16,708 bases of DNA, from assembly GCA_021783435.1 (NCBI GenBank), contig JAJXUC010000082.1:1-16708 (forward strand), read 5' to 3'. The notes beneath the pieces are model-generated. The model saw only the letters and a program-made list of their open reading frames with translations, was not told the DNA's origin and searched no databases. The DNA comes from Pseudomonadota bacterium. GTDB taxonomy: Bacteria > Pseudomonadota > Gammaproteobacteria > Burkholderiales > Burkholderiaceae. This document shows positions 1 to 5,694 of this stretch, piece after piece. Each line of letters begins with the position of its first letter. Position 1 is the stretch's first letter. The position numbers and the translations under genes are program-made.

Positions 1-459
1 CTCGGCGCCATTCGCAGCAAGCTGGGCGACGGCATGATGGCCTTGTTCGCCCTGGGGCTGATGGAAGCCGGCCTGATCGCCTCCATCGTCATCACCGCCA
101 GCACCGCCTGGGCCGTGGGCGAGGCGTTCGAGATCGACCGTTCGATCAATGCGTCGCCGCGCCAGGCCCTCGGGTTTTACCTGCCGGCGATCGCCGGCAC
201 GGCCCTGGCCGCCATCGCCGTGCTGAGTCCCGGCCTTCCGCTGGGCTTCCTCAACATCAGCGTGCAGGTTCTCGCCACGGTGTTCATGCCGGCAGCGATG
301 CTGTTCCTGCTCATGCTGCTCAACGACCGGGAACTGATGGGCGAGCATGTCAACTCGGCGCGTCGCAACATGGCCTCGGTCGCCATCATGGCCGGACTGA
401 TCACGTGCAATGTCCTGTACGGCATCGCCACCTTGTTCCCGCACGCGCTCGGAGGTTGA
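1..459 (+). CDS. NRAMP-family divalent metal ion transporter, C-terminal part (5' end outside window)
   Basis: The frame is open from base 1 to a TGA at 457-459, so only the last 152 residues are present. They hold about four hydrophobic segments. The cytoplasmic motif LLNDRELMGEHVNS near residues 107-120, followed by a last transmembrane helix, is typical of the C-terminal half of NRAMP/MntH-like carriers, as is STAWAVGEAF at the end of the first visible helix. Members are proton-coupled importers of Mn2+, Fe2+ or related ions in the inner membrane. The metal-binding DPGN and MPH motifs lie in the missing N-terminal part, so substrate cannot be judged. A GGAGG at 451-455, just before the stop, serves the next gene, so the two are almost certainly one operon. 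Family assignment is from recognised motifs; the ion is unknown. Confidence 0.8.
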   Translation, partial: LGAIRSKLGDGMMALFALGLMEAGLIASIVITASTAWAVGEAFEIDRSINASPRQALGFYLPAIAGTALAAIAVLSPGLPLGFLNISVQVLATVFMPAAMLFLLMLLNDRELMGEHVNSARRNMASVAIMAGLITCNVLYGIATLFPHALGG

Positions 460-462
460 GGC

Positions 463-660
463 ATGAAACAGCTCCATGAGTTCGACGCCGAAGATGTGCG
501 CCGCCTGGTCGAGGATGAGGGCTGGCATGCGCCGCTGCCGGAGGTGCGGCGTGTGCAGTTCACACGCACGCAGCAGGGTGTGTTCTGGGGCTTGCGCATC
601 TATGTGGTGGTGATGACGGCGGTGGTCGTCTGGGCTTTTTGGCACGGGACGGGCGGCTGA
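463..660 (+). CDS. Small single-pass membrane protein linked to the NRAMP transporter
   Basis: A 65-residue protein whose ATG lies three bases after the transporter stop, with GGAGG at 451-455 and a 7-nt spacer, so the start is well supported. Residues 1-40 are polar with many acidic and arginine residues (EFDAEDVRRLVEDEG); residues 44-62 form one hydrophobic helix, giving a cytoplasmic N-terminal tail and a membrane anchor. I do not recognise a family. Tight coupling to an NRAMP gene suggests an accessory subunit, a regulator of the transporter, or simply co-expression. The gene ends 21 bp from the stop of the convergent gene on the other strand, with no visible terminator between them. Confidence 0.7.
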   Translation: MKQLHEFDAEDVRRLVEDEGWHAPLPEVRRVQFTRTQQGVFWGLRIYVVVMTAVVVWAFWHGTGG

Positions 661-681
661 CCCCGTGCTCCATGCCGTGTT

Positions 682-1497
682 TCAGCTATGGGCGTAGGTA
701 AAGCCGGCCAGTTCCAGTTCGACGAGTTCGCCCACCACGTCCGGCGTGAGAATCACGCCCGGAATCAGGTGGTTGGTGAGATCCGCCGCCAGTTCTCCGT
801 GTGACAGTTTGTCCGGGTTCTGGCGCTCTTTGCGCAAGTGTCCCGCCAGCCCCCAGATGCCGTCGTGGCAGGCCAGGAACACCACGCCGCGCTTTTGCAG
901 AACCGTGATGCTGGCGGCTTTTTTCGAGAAGGGGCCGTCGGGGTTCTGGAAGTCCGCCGGGTTGGCCAGCGCGGCCGGCGGTATGTCGATGAAGGTGTTG
1001 CGTTTGAATTTGCCCTTGGTCAGCTTGGCGAAGTTGTACTTGTCCCAAGCGGCCTGATCGAAAAGCGCCAGCGCGGCCGAACTATGCGTCACCGAGGCGA
1101 TGAGGAAGTTGGGATGCTTGAACGCCCAGATCTGGGAATTCAGCGTCAGGCGCATGAGTTCCAGCCAAGGCCCGCCCAGGTCTGTGTTGTGCCACGCCAT
1201 TTTCGGGTTGCCGGGGTAGTGCAGCACGTCCCGCATGGCCTGGTCGTCCCATTCATCGGGATTCGTCAGGGTCATGGGCACGGTCTTGAAATCCCGCCTT
1301 CGCGGCGCGGAAGCCAGTTTCTTGCCCAGCGCCTCCAGCAGATCGGCGCCCGGCGGCAGCAGACTCAGACTGCCGGCTTGTTGCGGCCCAGTGCCAGCCG
1401 CATAGACCGGCACCCGCCCGCCAAGCCCCAGGCCGGCGACGCCGGACCATGCCAAACCACGCAAGATCTCGCGCCGTGTGCAACGCGTTTCATTCAT
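682..1497 (-). CDS. Tat-exported protein with a DsrE-like C-terminal region
   Basis: A 271-residue protein that starts at an ATG preceded by GGAG with an 8-nt spacer. The N-terminus has a twin-arginine signal (TRREILRGL, residues 7-15) followed by a glycine-rich hydrophobic stretch ending near VYAAG at 31-35, so export of the folded protein to the periplasm is likely. The C-terminal part has GVVFLACHDGIWGLAGHL (204-221) with Cys210-His211, and ends in TPDVVGELVELELAGFTYA. This resembles DsrE/DsrF-fold proteins, in which a cysteine at this position takes part in sulfur transfer and the tail reads roughly as G-V-x-E-L-V-x-L-Q-x-x-G-Y-x-Y. The fold is inferred from pattern only, and activity is unknown. 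It lies downstream of an exported cupredoxin gene in the same direction. Confidence 0.7.
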   Translation of the reverse strand: MNETRCTRREILRGLAWSGVAGLGLGGRVPVYAAGTGPQQAGSLSLLPPGADLLEALGKKLASAPRRRDFKTVPMTLTNPDEWDDQAMRDVLHYPGNPKMAWHNTDLGGPWLELMRLTLNSQIWAFKHPNFLIASVTHSSAALALFDQAAWDKYNFAKLTKGKFKRNTFIDIPPAALANPADFQNPDGPFSKKAASITVLQKRGVVFLACHDGIWGLAGHLRKERQNPDKLSHGELAADLTNHLIPGVILTPDVVGELVELELAGFTYAHS

Positions 1498-1652
1498 GGT
1501 GATGTCTCCTGCCTGCCCGCGCTTGAAATGTCGGCCGCCCCGAAATCCTTGTTCCAGGCGCGGCTGTCTTCGCCAAGGGCGTTCACGCGCCCATGATGGA
1601 CAGATGATGCGTCAGGTTCGGGATCAATGCCAGGACGCGCTCGCGCGTGGCA

Positions 1653-2198
1653 TCAACCGCCGAAATAGCCGGGCAGGATTTTTTCGTTGGACGTCTTCGG
1701 ATCGTCGGCCAGCAGATGCGGGTCCGTGGTGACGATGATCAGCCCGGCCATCGGGTCGCCGAAGCCATGCACCGTCGGTCGCTTCTTCGCCACGTAGCGT
1801 CCGCCGGGTTCCTTGGTCAATTCGGCATGCACCGAGCAGTAATAGAACTTCAGGCCCTGATGCTTGAAGGTGATGGAGTAGGTATGCACGGGGTGCCCGG
1901 GGCCGGGCGTACCCTGGACCGCACCTTCGAAGCGTTTGCTGGTCGCGCCAGTAGCGGGGTTGAAGCCGATGATGGTGTGCGCGCCCGTGTCTTCGTCCAC
2001 GAACACCACCGGCTGGCCCGGGCGCACCGCGACCACGTTTTCCAGGAACATGTTCGCGCCGTTCATGTGCACGTAGACCGGCTGCACGGCGGCCTGCGCG
2101 GTTCCCGCCATGCAGACGGCCGCGCCGACAATCGCGGCGATGTCAAGATGGCTGCGTCGCAGGAACTGTGCGGGGCGGGACAAGGTTGTTTTGAGCAT
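1653..2198 (-). CDS. Exported cupredoxin-like blue copper protein with long His-Met loop
   Basis: A 181-residue protein; the ATG is preceded by CCGGAG with a 6-nt spacer. A basic N-terminus and hydrophobic segment (residues 18-36) ending in AQA is a Sec signal peptide. The mature part shows a cupredoxin pattern: His74 in GAHTIIG, Cys121 and His124 in FYYCSVHAEL, and Met150 in DPMAGLIIV are candidate type 1 copper ligands. In plastocyanin or azurin the Met follows the second His by about 5 residues, whereas here the gap is 26 and contains His144, so the copper loop is much extended. Probable role is periplasmic electron transfer or copper binding, by family analogy. It is followed by the Tat-exported DsrE-like gene and has a plausible promoter at 2244-2272. 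Confidence 0.8.
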   Translation of the reverse strand: MLKTTLSRPAQFLRRSHLDIAAIVGAAVCMAGTAQAAVQPVYVHMNGANMFLENVVAVRPGQPVVFVDEDTGAHTIIGFNPATGATSKRFEGAVQGTPGPGHPVHTYSITFKHQGLKFYYCSVHAELTKEPGGRYVAKKRPTVHGFGDPMAGLIIVTTDPHLLADDPKTSNEKILPGYFGG

Positions 2199-2243
2199 GC
2201 GGAACTCCGGGGGAGGGGGTGGAACGACACCGATAGGCCAGCC

Positions 2244-2272
2244 ACATTAGGCCCGTGGCATGCGCTGGTCAA
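2244..2272 (-). promoter_or_regulatory. Candidate sigma-70-like promoter of the cupredoxin gene
   Basis: Reading the minus strand, TTGACC (2272-2267) and TAATGT (2249-2244) are separated by 17 bp. The -35 matches the consensus at 5 of 6 positions and the -10 at only 3 of 6. Transcription would start about 40 nt before the cupredoxin ATG. Placement in a 214-bp gap and spacing support it; the weak -10 keeps confidence low. Confidence 0.35.
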
Positions 2273-2330
2273 TTGGCCCTGACATCGCGTTACGCCTTTA
2301 ACAACCGGCCTGCGCAGACGCGCGCAAGTT

Positions 2331-2354
2331 CGCCAAGTATGTACTGACTTGGCG
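2331..2354. repeat. Perfect 8-bp inverted repeat with 8-nt spacer between CoA-transferase and cupredoxin genes
   Basis: CGCCAAGT at 2331-2338 and its exact reverse complement ACTTGGCG at 2347-2354 flank the 8-nt sequence ATGTACTG. In RNA from either strand it can fold into an 8-bp stem. It lies 58 bp past the CoA-transferase stop and about 60 bp upstream of the candidate cupredoxin -35. No T-run follows on either strand, so it may be a rho-independent-like structure without a U-tract, a 3' stabilising hairpin, or a dyad operator for the cupredoxin gene. Confidence 0.5.
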
Positions 2355-2412
2355 GCGCTTGGGCGGCGATCCGGAATGGGCTTGGCGCGCAGTGTCGGCG
2401 GGGCTCCGGCCG

Positions 2413-3279
2413 CTACAGCGGCCAGGCCCGCAACGGGAAGTCGTGTTCTTCGGCCAGGGCCTCGAGTTCCGCGGCGCCGTGCGCCCTGCACCAGCGTGCG
2501 ATGGCGGTGCGGCTGGCGCCGCCGGCAATCCGGGCCAGAGATTCGGCGAAATGCGGCTCCAGCGCGGCCACCGCCACCAGCCCGTCGCGGCAGGGGTACA
2601 CGGCGTAGCCCGGCAGGCTCCCGCCGAGCAGGGTGCCGGCTCCCGCGAGGCCTGCGTCGCGGGGCAGTGCCGCAAACCCCGCGGCATCGGACAAGGCCAC
2701 TTGCAGATGCACGCCGCATCCGCTGGCGCGCGCTTGCATGATGGCCCCCATGGCGGCTTCCATGACCACCAGCGCCCCGGTCATGTCCGCCAGCAGGGTT
2801 GTCGGCAGGCGCGCGGTGTCGATCAATCCGGCTTCGGCCTGGTAGGTCAGGTCGTGGCCGGGCTGGTTGGCGCGTCGCCCCGGGTGGCCGACGATGGACA
2901 CCATGGAGAGGTGCGGATGCGCGGCCGCGAGCGTTGCGCTGTCCAGACCCAGGCGCGCCAGAGCCGCCGGACGGAACGCCGTGAGCAGCAGATCGGTTGC
3001 GCGCAGCGCCTCGTGCAGTCCAGCCTGGCCGGGCGCGGTCTTGAGGTTCAGCGCCTGCACGGCGACGCCGCGATGCATGGCGCGGTAGAGCGCGGCGCAC
3101 ATGCCGCGCATCGGGTCGCCGGAAGGCGGCTCGATCTTGCGCACGCGGGCGCCGAGCGCGCGCAGCCTGGCCAACGCCACCGGTCCGGGCAAATTCAGCG
3201 CCAGGCTGAGCACGCGCACGCCAGCCAGGGGGCGGAAGGTGCTTGGATGGCGGGGCAGCAGGTGCGCGGTGCGCGTCAT
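2413..3279 (-). CDS. Short family III CoA-transferase / alpha-methylacyl-CoA racemase-like protein
   Basis: A 288-residue CaiB/BaiF-superfamily protein. I start it at the ATG at 3279-3277 because GGAG precedes it with a 7-nt spacer; an ATG 57 bp further upstream adds a tail unlike the family. RPLAGVRVLSL near residue 16 is the family N-terminus. His142 in GHDLTYQ and Asp165 in LADMTG correspond to the catalytic His/Asp pair of alpha-methylacyl-CoA racemases; the Asp also corresponds to the nucleophile of formyl-CoA transferase. Family members usually have 360-430 residues. Here the region after GYAVYPCRDGLVAVAALEP is shortened and the protein ends in ARWC...LRAWPL, lacking most of the usual C-terminal section. 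It probably acts on an acyl-CoA; the substrate is unknown. The gene stands alone between 97- and 214-bp gaps. Confidence 0.8.
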   Translation of the reverse strand: MTRTAHLLPRHPSTFRPLAGVRVLSLALNLPGPVALARLRALGARVRKIEPPSGDPMRGMCAALYRAMHRGVAVQALNLKTAPGQAGLHEALRATDLLLTAFRPAALARLGLDSATLAAAHPHLSMVSIVGHPGRRANQPGHDLTYQAEAGLIDTARLPTTLLADMTGALVVMEAAMGAIMQARASGCGVHLQVALSDAAGFAALPRDAGLAGAGTLLGGSLPGYAVYPCRDGLVAVAALEPHFAESLARIAGGASRTAIARWCRAHGAAELEALAEEHDFPLRAWPL

Positions 3280-3376
3280 GAGCGATCTCCGATCTGTCGA
3301 AAAGGACGGCCAGCGCCACCAGGCGCGATGACGCATGCGCTGGGCCCAAGGTCAGGATGGATGCGCACGGCCGAGG

Positions 3377-3778
3377 CTAGCCGCCGCCGCGCAGGCGTTG
3401 CAACGCCCTGCGGTCCTGCTTGGTGGGGCGGCCATGGCGTGTGGCTTCGGGTTCGGGGCTCAGGCGCCGCAGTTCCGCAGTCTGCTCGCGCGCCAGCCGG
3501 CTGGCCTCGGTTTCGCGGTACAGCGCCTGGGCCAGGCTGGCCGACTTGCGCTGGGTGCCGAGCGCCAGCACGTCCACGCAGAAGCGGCCACGCTCGTGCT
3601 GCAGATCGATCCTGTCCCCGATGCGCAATGCCTTGGCCGGTTTGGCCGGCGCGTCGTTGACGTGAACCCGTCCCCGTTCGCAAGCCTCGGCGGCCAGCGC
3701 GCGGGTCTTGAACCAGCGCGCGGCCCACAGCCATTGGTCGAGACGGGTGCGGTCGGTGTCGGAGGGGTGTGCGTTCAT
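3377..3778 (-). CDS. hslR: S4-domain RNA-binding heat-shock protein 15 (Hsp15)
   Basis: A 133-residue protein with an S4 RNA-binding domain at about residues 11-65: RLDQWLWAARWFKTRALAAE, then GRVHVND, then the IGDRIDL strand. The second half is basic and ends in RHGRPTKQDRRALQRLRGG, the usual tail of Hsp15-family proteins. In E. coli Hsp15 binds 50S subunits carrying a stalled peptidyl-tRNA and helps recycle them. Length and both regions match the family (E. coli 133 residues). No clear Shine-Dalgarno precedes the ATG. It is a single gene between the PepSY and CoA-transferase genes. Confidence 0.88.
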   Translation of the reverse strand: MNAHPSDTDRTRLDQWLWAARWFKTRALAAEACERGRVHVNDAPAKPAKALRIGDRIDLQHERGRFCVDVLALGTQRKSASLAQALYRETEASRLAREQTAELRRLSPEPEATRHGRPTKQDRRALQRLRGGG

Positions 3779-3819
3779 GCGCGGGAGTCTTGTGGTTCCA
3801 GCGCATCATAGGCATACGC

Positions 3820-3846
3820 GCCCGGGCCGTTTCGCAAGGCCCGGGC
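3820..3846 (-). terminator. GC-rich hairpin after the PepSY gene, possible terminator without U-tract
   Basis: GCCCGGGCC (3820-3828) and GGCCCGGGC (3838-3846) form a perfect 9-bp stem with a 9-nt loop, starting 10 nt after the PepSY stop. No run of T follows on the minus strand, so it is not a classical intrinsic terminator. It could end transcription weakly or protect the 3' end of the PepSY mRNA. Confidence 0.4.
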
Positions 3847-3856
3847 CGCGTACAGC

Positions 3857-4174
3857 TCAGTCCGCGTTCGCGCTTTCGACGCTGTTTTCCAGCACGGAGC
3901 CGGTCTTGGCGTCGATCCCGACTTCATGCACAGCTTTGCCGGCCTTGATGTCGAAGGAGTAACGCAGACCGCTGCCGCCCGGTTCGCGTTCCAGTTCCTC
4001 GTCGGCGATGGTGCCGCCGGGGATTTGCTTCAGCGCGGCGGTGCGTGCCTGCTCGAGGCTGAGCTTGGCCTCCTTGGCGAATTGCTGCCCGTCGAAGGCC
4101 CAGGCCGAAGCCGAGGCTCCGAGCACGCCGAGGGCGAGCAGGGAAGCGGAGATGATGTTGCGTGGCGTTGCCAT
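3857..4174 (-). CDS. Exported PepSY-domain protein
   Basis: A 105-residue protein. I choose the ATG at 4174-4172 because AGGAG precedes it with an 8-nt spacer; the frame is open further upstream, but that part (rich in His/Gly/Ala) looks non-coding. Residues 1-25 are a signal peptide ending in SAWA. The remainder is one PepSY domain: SLEQARTAALKQIPGG, then EELEREPGGSGLRYSFDIKAG, then VHEVGIDAKTGSVLE. Such small periplasmic proteins resemble the propeptide inhibitory domain of M4 peptidases and are often controlled by two-component systems. No kinase or peptidase gene adjoins this one. The 11-bp-phased repeats at 4274-4306 lie about 100 bp upstream and could be its regulatory site. Confidence 0.85.
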   Translation of the reverse strand: MATPRNIISASLLALGVLGASASAWAFDGQQFAKEAKLSLEQARTAALKQIPGGTIADEELEREPGGSGLRYSFDIKAGKAVHEVGIDAKTGSVLENSVESANAD

Positions 4175-4273
4175 GATGAAAACTCCTGGTGTGAAGGTTG
4201 GATGGCCGGCGTGGCCGGCATGCCGCAAACCGTTCGCGGACGAGGAGGAGTTTCAGCCAGGCGAATGAGCCCG

Positions 4274-4306
4274 CGCTTAGCCTTGGCCGAGCACACGCTT
4301 AGCGGG
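4274..4306. promoter_or_regulatory. 11-bp-phased direct repeats upstream of the PepSY gene (candidate operator)
   Basis: CGCTTAGC occurs exactly at 4274-4281 and 4296-4303, a 22-bp period. The sequence midway between them (4285-4292, GGCCGAGC) matches 5 of the 8 bases, so the region reads as three tandem 11-bp units. One unit per helical turn is the arrangement used by OmpR/PhoB-family regulators. It lies 100-132 bp upstream of the PepSY ATG and 35-67 bp past the gloA stop. Regulation is inferred from spacing alone. Confidence 0.35.
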
Positions 4307-4340
4307 GTTGGCGCCCCGTGCGGCGTGGCGCGATGGCCAT

Positions 4341-4730
4341 TCAGAGCGTGCCGTTCTGGATCAGTTCGATCTTGTAGCCGTCCGGGTCTTCGACGAAGGC
4401 GATGACGGTGCTGCCGCCGGCCACTGGCCCGGCTTCGCGCGTGACCTTACCGCCCGCGGCCTTGATGCGGCTGCAGGCGGCGTAAGCGTCATTCACGCCG
4501 AGCGCGATGTGGCCGAACGCGGTGCCATGCTCGTAGTGATCGACGCCGTCGTTGTAGGTCAGCTCGATTTCGGCCTGCGCCGGGTTGGCTTCGTAGCCGA
4601 CGAAGGCCAGGCTGTACTTTTGCGCGGGGCGGTCCGTGGTGCGCAGCAGCTTCATGCCGAGCACGCGGGTGTAGAAATCGATGGAGCGCTGCATGTCGCC
4701 GACGCGCAGCATGGTGTGCAGGATGTGCAT
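4341..4730 (-). CDS. gloA: Lactoylglutathione lyase (glyoxalase I)
   Basis: A 129-residue protein beginning [20 protein letters not shown], the hallmark of glyoxalase I. His5, Glu56, His74 and Glu122 fall at the same numbers as the four metal ligands of the E. coli Ni2+-dependent enzyme, and [12 protein letters not shown] closes the fold. It converts the hemithioacetal of methylglyoxal and glutathione to S-lactoylglutathione in the cytoplasm, the first step of methylglyoxal detoxification. GGAG with a 6-nt spacer precedes the ATG. It is the last gene of the conserved glyQ-glyS-gmhB-plsC-ygjP-gloA order, 93 bp after the metalloprotease gene; a hairpin in that gap (4748-4767) could separate their expression. 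Confidence 0.95.
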   Translation of the reverse strand: MHILHTMLRVGDMQRSIDFYTRVLGMKLLRTTDRPAQKYSLAFVGYEANPAQAEIELTYNDGVDHYEHGTAFGHIALGVNDAYAACSRIKAAGGKVTREAGPVAGGSTVIAFVEDPDGYKIELIQNGTL

Positions 4731-4747
4731 GAATCAACTCCGGTTGG

Positions 4748-4767
4748 GCCGGTCGCGGGCGACCGGC
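4748..4767 (-). repeat. 8-bp hairpin in the gloA leader
   Basis: GCCGGTCG at 4748-4755 and CGACCGGC at 4760-4767 form an 8-bp stem closed by a four-base loop. It ends 17 nt before the gloA ATG and just ahead of its GGAG. No U-tract follows. It may be a weak terminator for the metalloprotease gene or a structure at the 5' end of a gloA message. Confidence 0.4.
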
Positions 4768-4823
4768 GGGGCAAACTGGCATTGTCGGCAAATCCGCCGC
4801 GGCGTGCAGCGCGCCGCGTGGGC

Positions 4824-5687
4824 TCACCAGGGGGGCAGCAGGCTATGCCGGAGTTCGCTGCGCGCGTCGCGCCACTCGGGAAAGAGTTCGCCCACGGTTT
4901 GCCAGAAGCGCGGGCTGTGGTTCATTTCGCGCAGGTGGGCCACTTCGTGCGCCACCACGTAATCGACGATGGCGGGCGAGAAGTGCAGCAGCCTCCAGTG
5001 CAGGCGCAGCGTGCCGCAGGCCGTGGCGCTGCCCCAGCGCGTGGCGGCCGAGGTGAGCTTGATGGCTTTGACCGTGACGCCGAGTTGTTGCGCGAAATGG
5101 GCGGTGCGCTGCACGAACAGGGCCATGGCCTCGCGCTGCATCCAGGCCTGGGCGCTGTCGCGCACGCGGCGTGCATCGCAATCGGCCGGCACCGGCAGAT
5201 GCAATTCGCCAGCCTCACTCAGCAGGTGGGGGTCCCTTCCGCTTGCGCCCAGGCGCAGCGTGAGCGTGCGGCCGAGATAGGGCAGCCGGCCGCCTTCACG
5301 CCAGTCGATGCGGGCGGCCTGCTGCGCCTGGCGCCGCTGCTCGCGCAGGCCGTGCTGGCGCATCACCCAGGAGGCCTTGTCGGCCAGCATCGCCTGCACC
5401 TGGCCCTGGCCCACCCAGCGCGGGGCGCTGACGACGATGCCCTGGTCGTCGATACGGATGCCGATGGAGCGGCGGCTGGCACGGCGCAGCACATAGTCGA
5501 AGCGGTGCTTGCCGTCGTCGTAGCGCCGCGTGGCCGGCGGCTCGGGCGCATTCGCCGACGGCGCCTGGTGTGACGCCGGGGGTTGGGGGAAGGGCGCCGG
5601 CGGCACGCTCGGCTGCAGCGCGGGTATCGCCAGGTCCACGCCGTCGAACAGGCTGAGTTGCTTGCTGGGTTCGGTCTTGTCGTTCAT
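4824..5687 (-). CDS. YgjP-like M48/DUF45 family metalloprotease
   Basis: A 287-residue protein. Residues 1-55 are a proline/alanine-rich, probably disordered leader. The conserved domain starts near residue 60 with the SIGIRID and VSAPRWV strands, followed by TRWGS (216-220). The zinc motif HEVAH is at 247-251, with His257 in NHSPRFW as the likely third ligand, and the GELFPEW signature follows. This is the DUF45/YgjP metal-dependent hydrolase family; members are assumed to be cytoplasmic zinc proteases, and the substrate is unknown. It starts 7 bp after the plsC stop without an obvious Shine-Dalgarno, so it is likely co-transcribed and perhaps translationally coupled. The N-terminal extension is longer than in the short E. 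coli homologue. Confidence 0.87.
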   Translation of the reverse strand: MNDKTEPSKQLSLFDGVDLAIPALQPSVPPAPFPQPPASHQAPSANAPEPPATRRYDDGKHRFDYVLRRASRRSIGIRIDDQGIVVSAPRWVGQGQVQAMLADKASWVMRQHGLREQRRQAQQAARIDWREGGRLPYLGRTLTLRLGASGRDPHLLSEAGELHLPVPADCDARRVRDSAQAWMQREAMALFVQRTAHFAQQLGVTVKAIKLTSAATRWGSATACGTLRLHWRLLHFSPAIVDYVVAHEVAHLREMNHSPRFWQTVGELFPEWRDARSELRHSLLPPW

Positions 5688-5694
5688 GCGCGGT

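Noticed and set aside
3313..3326. GCGCC-ACCA-GGCGC hairpin between hslR and the CoA-transferase gene
   Set aside because: A 5-bp stem in GC-rich DNA is expected by chance and no U-tract follows.
4301..4317. CGGGG/CCCCG hairpin shortly after the gloA stop as an intrinsic terminator
   Set aside because: The stem has only 5 bp, the loop is 6 nt and no U-tract follows; it also adjoins the phased repeats, so it is not called.
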